Assembly (NCBI RefSeq): GCF_001305965.1
Contig: NZ_JXQC01000003.1
Coordinates: 3,329,361-3,393,360, forward strand
DNA length: 64,000 nt
Source: Erythrobacter sp. SG61-1L
Lineage (GTDB): Bacteria; Pseudomonadota; Alphaproteobacteria; Sphingomonadales; Sphingomonadaceae
Direction of reading: 5' to 3'
A program made the position numbers and the translations under genes. Of the stretch, positions 62,847-64,000 are shown piece by piece; position 1 is the stretch's first letter; every line of letters starts with the position of its first letter. A model generated the notes under the pieces. That model ran no database searches. It worked only from the letters and a program-made list of their open reading frames with translations, and had not been told where the DNA came from.

Positions 62847-63605
62847 ATGAAAACCGTTCTGATCACTGGCTGCTCGTCAGGCTATGGGCTGGAGACAGCC
62901 CGTCACTTCCACGCAAATGGCTGGAACGTCATCGCCACCATGCGCCACCCGCGCGCGGACATCCTGCCTGCCGACGACCGGATGCGGATCGTGCCGCTGG
63001 ATGTCACGCGGACAGAGAGCATCGCGGAAGCGATTGAGGCAGCAGGCCCGCTCGACGTTCTGGTCAACAATGCGGGCATCGGCCTTGCCGGCGCGCTGGA
63101 GGCGACTCCGCTGGCAAAGATCCGCGATGTTTTCGCAACGAATACACTGGGCACTATCGCCATGTGTCAGGCCGTGATCCCGCAAATGCGCGCGCGCCGT
63201 GCTGGACGGATCGTCAATGTCACGTCCAGCGTCACGCTTGCCCCCATGCCGCTGGTCGCCGCCTATACTGCCAGCAAGACGGCTGTGGCGGGGTTCACGG
63301 CCTCACTGGCGCTGGAACTGGCGGCATTCGGCATTGGCGCGAAACTGGTGGAGCCGGGCTATGGCCCGACCACGCGCTTTGCCCAGAATACCGACCTGCG
63401 GCTGGAAGATACGATCCCCGAGGCCTATGCCGATTTCGCACGGCCCTTCCTCGAAGCCTTTGCGCAGCCTGCGCTCGTCACCACGCCGCAGGATGTGGCG
63501 GAAACGGTGTGGCGCGCGGCAACCGATTCGGGCGAGCGACTGCACTATCCTGCCGGGCCGGATGCTGTGGCGCTGGCGGGCCTTGATGGCCGCGTTGCCG
63601 CATAA
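62847..63605 (+). CDS. Short-chain dehydrogenase/reductase
   Basis: A 252-residue classical SDR: TGCSSGYG cofactor loop at 7-14, NNAG at about 75, Ser in VTSSV, and the catalytic YTASK. The TMRHP segment after the second strand suggests NADP(H) preference. GAAGGAG lies before the ATG at 62847. It is divergent from the AraC-type gene that probably controls it. Substrate unknown. Confidence 0.92.
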   Translation: MKTVLITGCSSGYGLETARHFHANGWNVIATMRHPRADILPADDRMRIVPLDVTRTESIAEAIEAAGPLDVLVNNAGIGLAGALEATPLAKIRDVFATNTLGTIAMCQAVIPQMRARRAGRIVNVTSSVTLAPMPLVAAYTASKTAVAGFTASLALELAAFGIGAKLVEPGYGPTTRFAQNTDLRLEDTIPEAYADFARPFLEAFAQPALVTTPQDVAETVWRAATDSGERLHYPAGPDAVALAGLDGRVAA

Positions 63606-63618
63606 GCAGCTAAGCCAT

Positions 63619-63652
63619 GCCGCCGGATAGTTACGCTTGCTTGTCCGGCGGC
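63619..63652 (+). terminator. Stem-loop downstream of the SDR gene
   Basis: GCCGCCGGA and TCCGGCGGC form a perfect 9-base stem with a 16-base loop, 13 bases after the SDR stop. No T-run follows, so it may be a 3'-end stabiliser or a Rho-assisted terminator rather than a classical one. Confidence 0.42.
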
Positions 63653-63695
63653 AGGTGCGTTCATAGCTAGGCTCTCCCTCCAGTGGGAGATCGCC

Positions 63696-64000
63696 ATGAA
63701 TGGTGCGAACAGCCTGACTTATGCTTCGATCATGCTGCTTGGCGGCATGGCAATTCCGGTAATGGCCGCAATGTCGGGCGGGATCGGGGTGAGGGTTGGC
63801 AACCCTTCCTTTGCGACCGCCACAGTGTTCGCGCTGGCCTTCCTGATTACGGCCATTGCCGCATTCGCAACCGGCATGCCGCGGTTCGCGCAGATCGCTT
63901 CTGTACCGCCCTGGCTCTATCTGGGCGGCGTCTGCGTGGCGTTCTACGGCCTGTCGATCACCTTTGTCGGCCCGCGCTTCGGGTTGGCGAATGCGATCTT
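63696..64000 (+). CDS. DMT/YdcZ (DUF606)-type membrane protein, N-terminal part (3' end outside window)
   Basis: An open frame from ATG 63696 (GGGAG upstream) runs off the window end, giving 101 residues. It has three hydrophobic segments: IMLLGGMAIPVMAAMSGG, TATVFALAFLITAIAAF and WLYLGGVCVAFYGLSITFVG. The repeated glycines and the PRFG-x-ANAI end fit the YdcZ/DUF606 group of small drug/metabolite-type transporters. The call is tentative because the remainder is missing. Confidence 0.68.
   Translation, partial: MNGANSLTYASIMLLGGMAIPVMAAMSGGIGVRVGNPSFATATVFALAFLITAIAAFATGMPRFAQIASVPPWLYLGGVCVAFYGLSITFVGPRFGLANAI

Overview
The window is a GC-rich chromosomal segment from an alphaproteobacterium, most likely a sphingomonad (Novosphingobium/Sphingobium/Erythrobacter-like). 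This rests on the zwf-edd-glk-eda order, an RcdA-type DUF1465 protein, paired DUF465 proteins, an EI-Ntr (PtsP), a RodZ-like protein, a non-catalytic dihydroorotase behind pyrB, and short interspersed inverted repeats of the TCCTGAGCTTGTCGAAGGA and CGTCATTCCCGCGCAGGCGG types. No rRNA, CRISPR array, integrase, transposase or prophage was seen. One tRNA (Val, CAC) is present. Both window edges cut a gene: an EAL phosphodiesterase at the left and a DMT/YdcZ-type membrane protein at the right.

Region 1 (0.6-16.8 kb) is accessory and catabolic. It begins with a tannase/feruloyl-esterase lipoprotein and a glutathionyl-hydroquinone reductase, then repeats. A minus-strand set follows: two zinc alcohol dehydrogenases, an SDR, two tandem cupins resembling 2,4'-dihydroxyacetophenone dioxygenase, a TonB-dependent receptor, an OmpA-type protein, an AraC regulator, an MFS transporter and a VOC protein. 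A class II aldolase, an unpartnered [2Fe-2S] subunit of the xanthine-dehydrogenase type and an ArsC-like protein lie on the plus strand. Together they look like import, alcohol oxidation and oxidative C-C cleavage of an aromatic (possibly aryl-ketone or lignin-like) compound. The substrate is inferred, not shown.

Region 2 (16.9-34.2 kb) is mostly housekeeping: a phospholipid-type methyltransferase, lipB, a CitE-like lyase, DUF2254, nadA, an MBL hydrolase, glpK, rcdA-like, two DUF465 genes, ptsP, rodZ-like, cpoB/ybgF-like, tilS (apparently with an ATT start), an L,D-transpeptidase and an FkbM methyltransferase.

Region 3 (34.3-42.2 kb) is an Entner-Doudoroff operon read leftwards: zwf, edd, glk, eda, and a divergent PEP-carboxylase-like protein with altered active-site motifs. 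Genes from edd to the PEPC-like gene are tightly coupled. A perfect 7-bp palindrome lies in front of zwf, and a repeat element sits between zwf and edd.

Region 4 (42.3-52.8 kb) carries yjbQ, rimO, DUF1761, a serS-surE-M23-K+ channel operon, small membrane and regulatory genes (including a membrane-anchored LuxR-type protein), tRNA-Val and sppA.

Region 5 (53-64 kb) carries pyrB with the non-catalytic pyrC', a ParA/ribbon-helix-helix pair flanked by two SPOR-domain repeat proteins, DUF418, bfd-bfr iron storage with a possible Fur box, and an AraC/SDR divergent pair.
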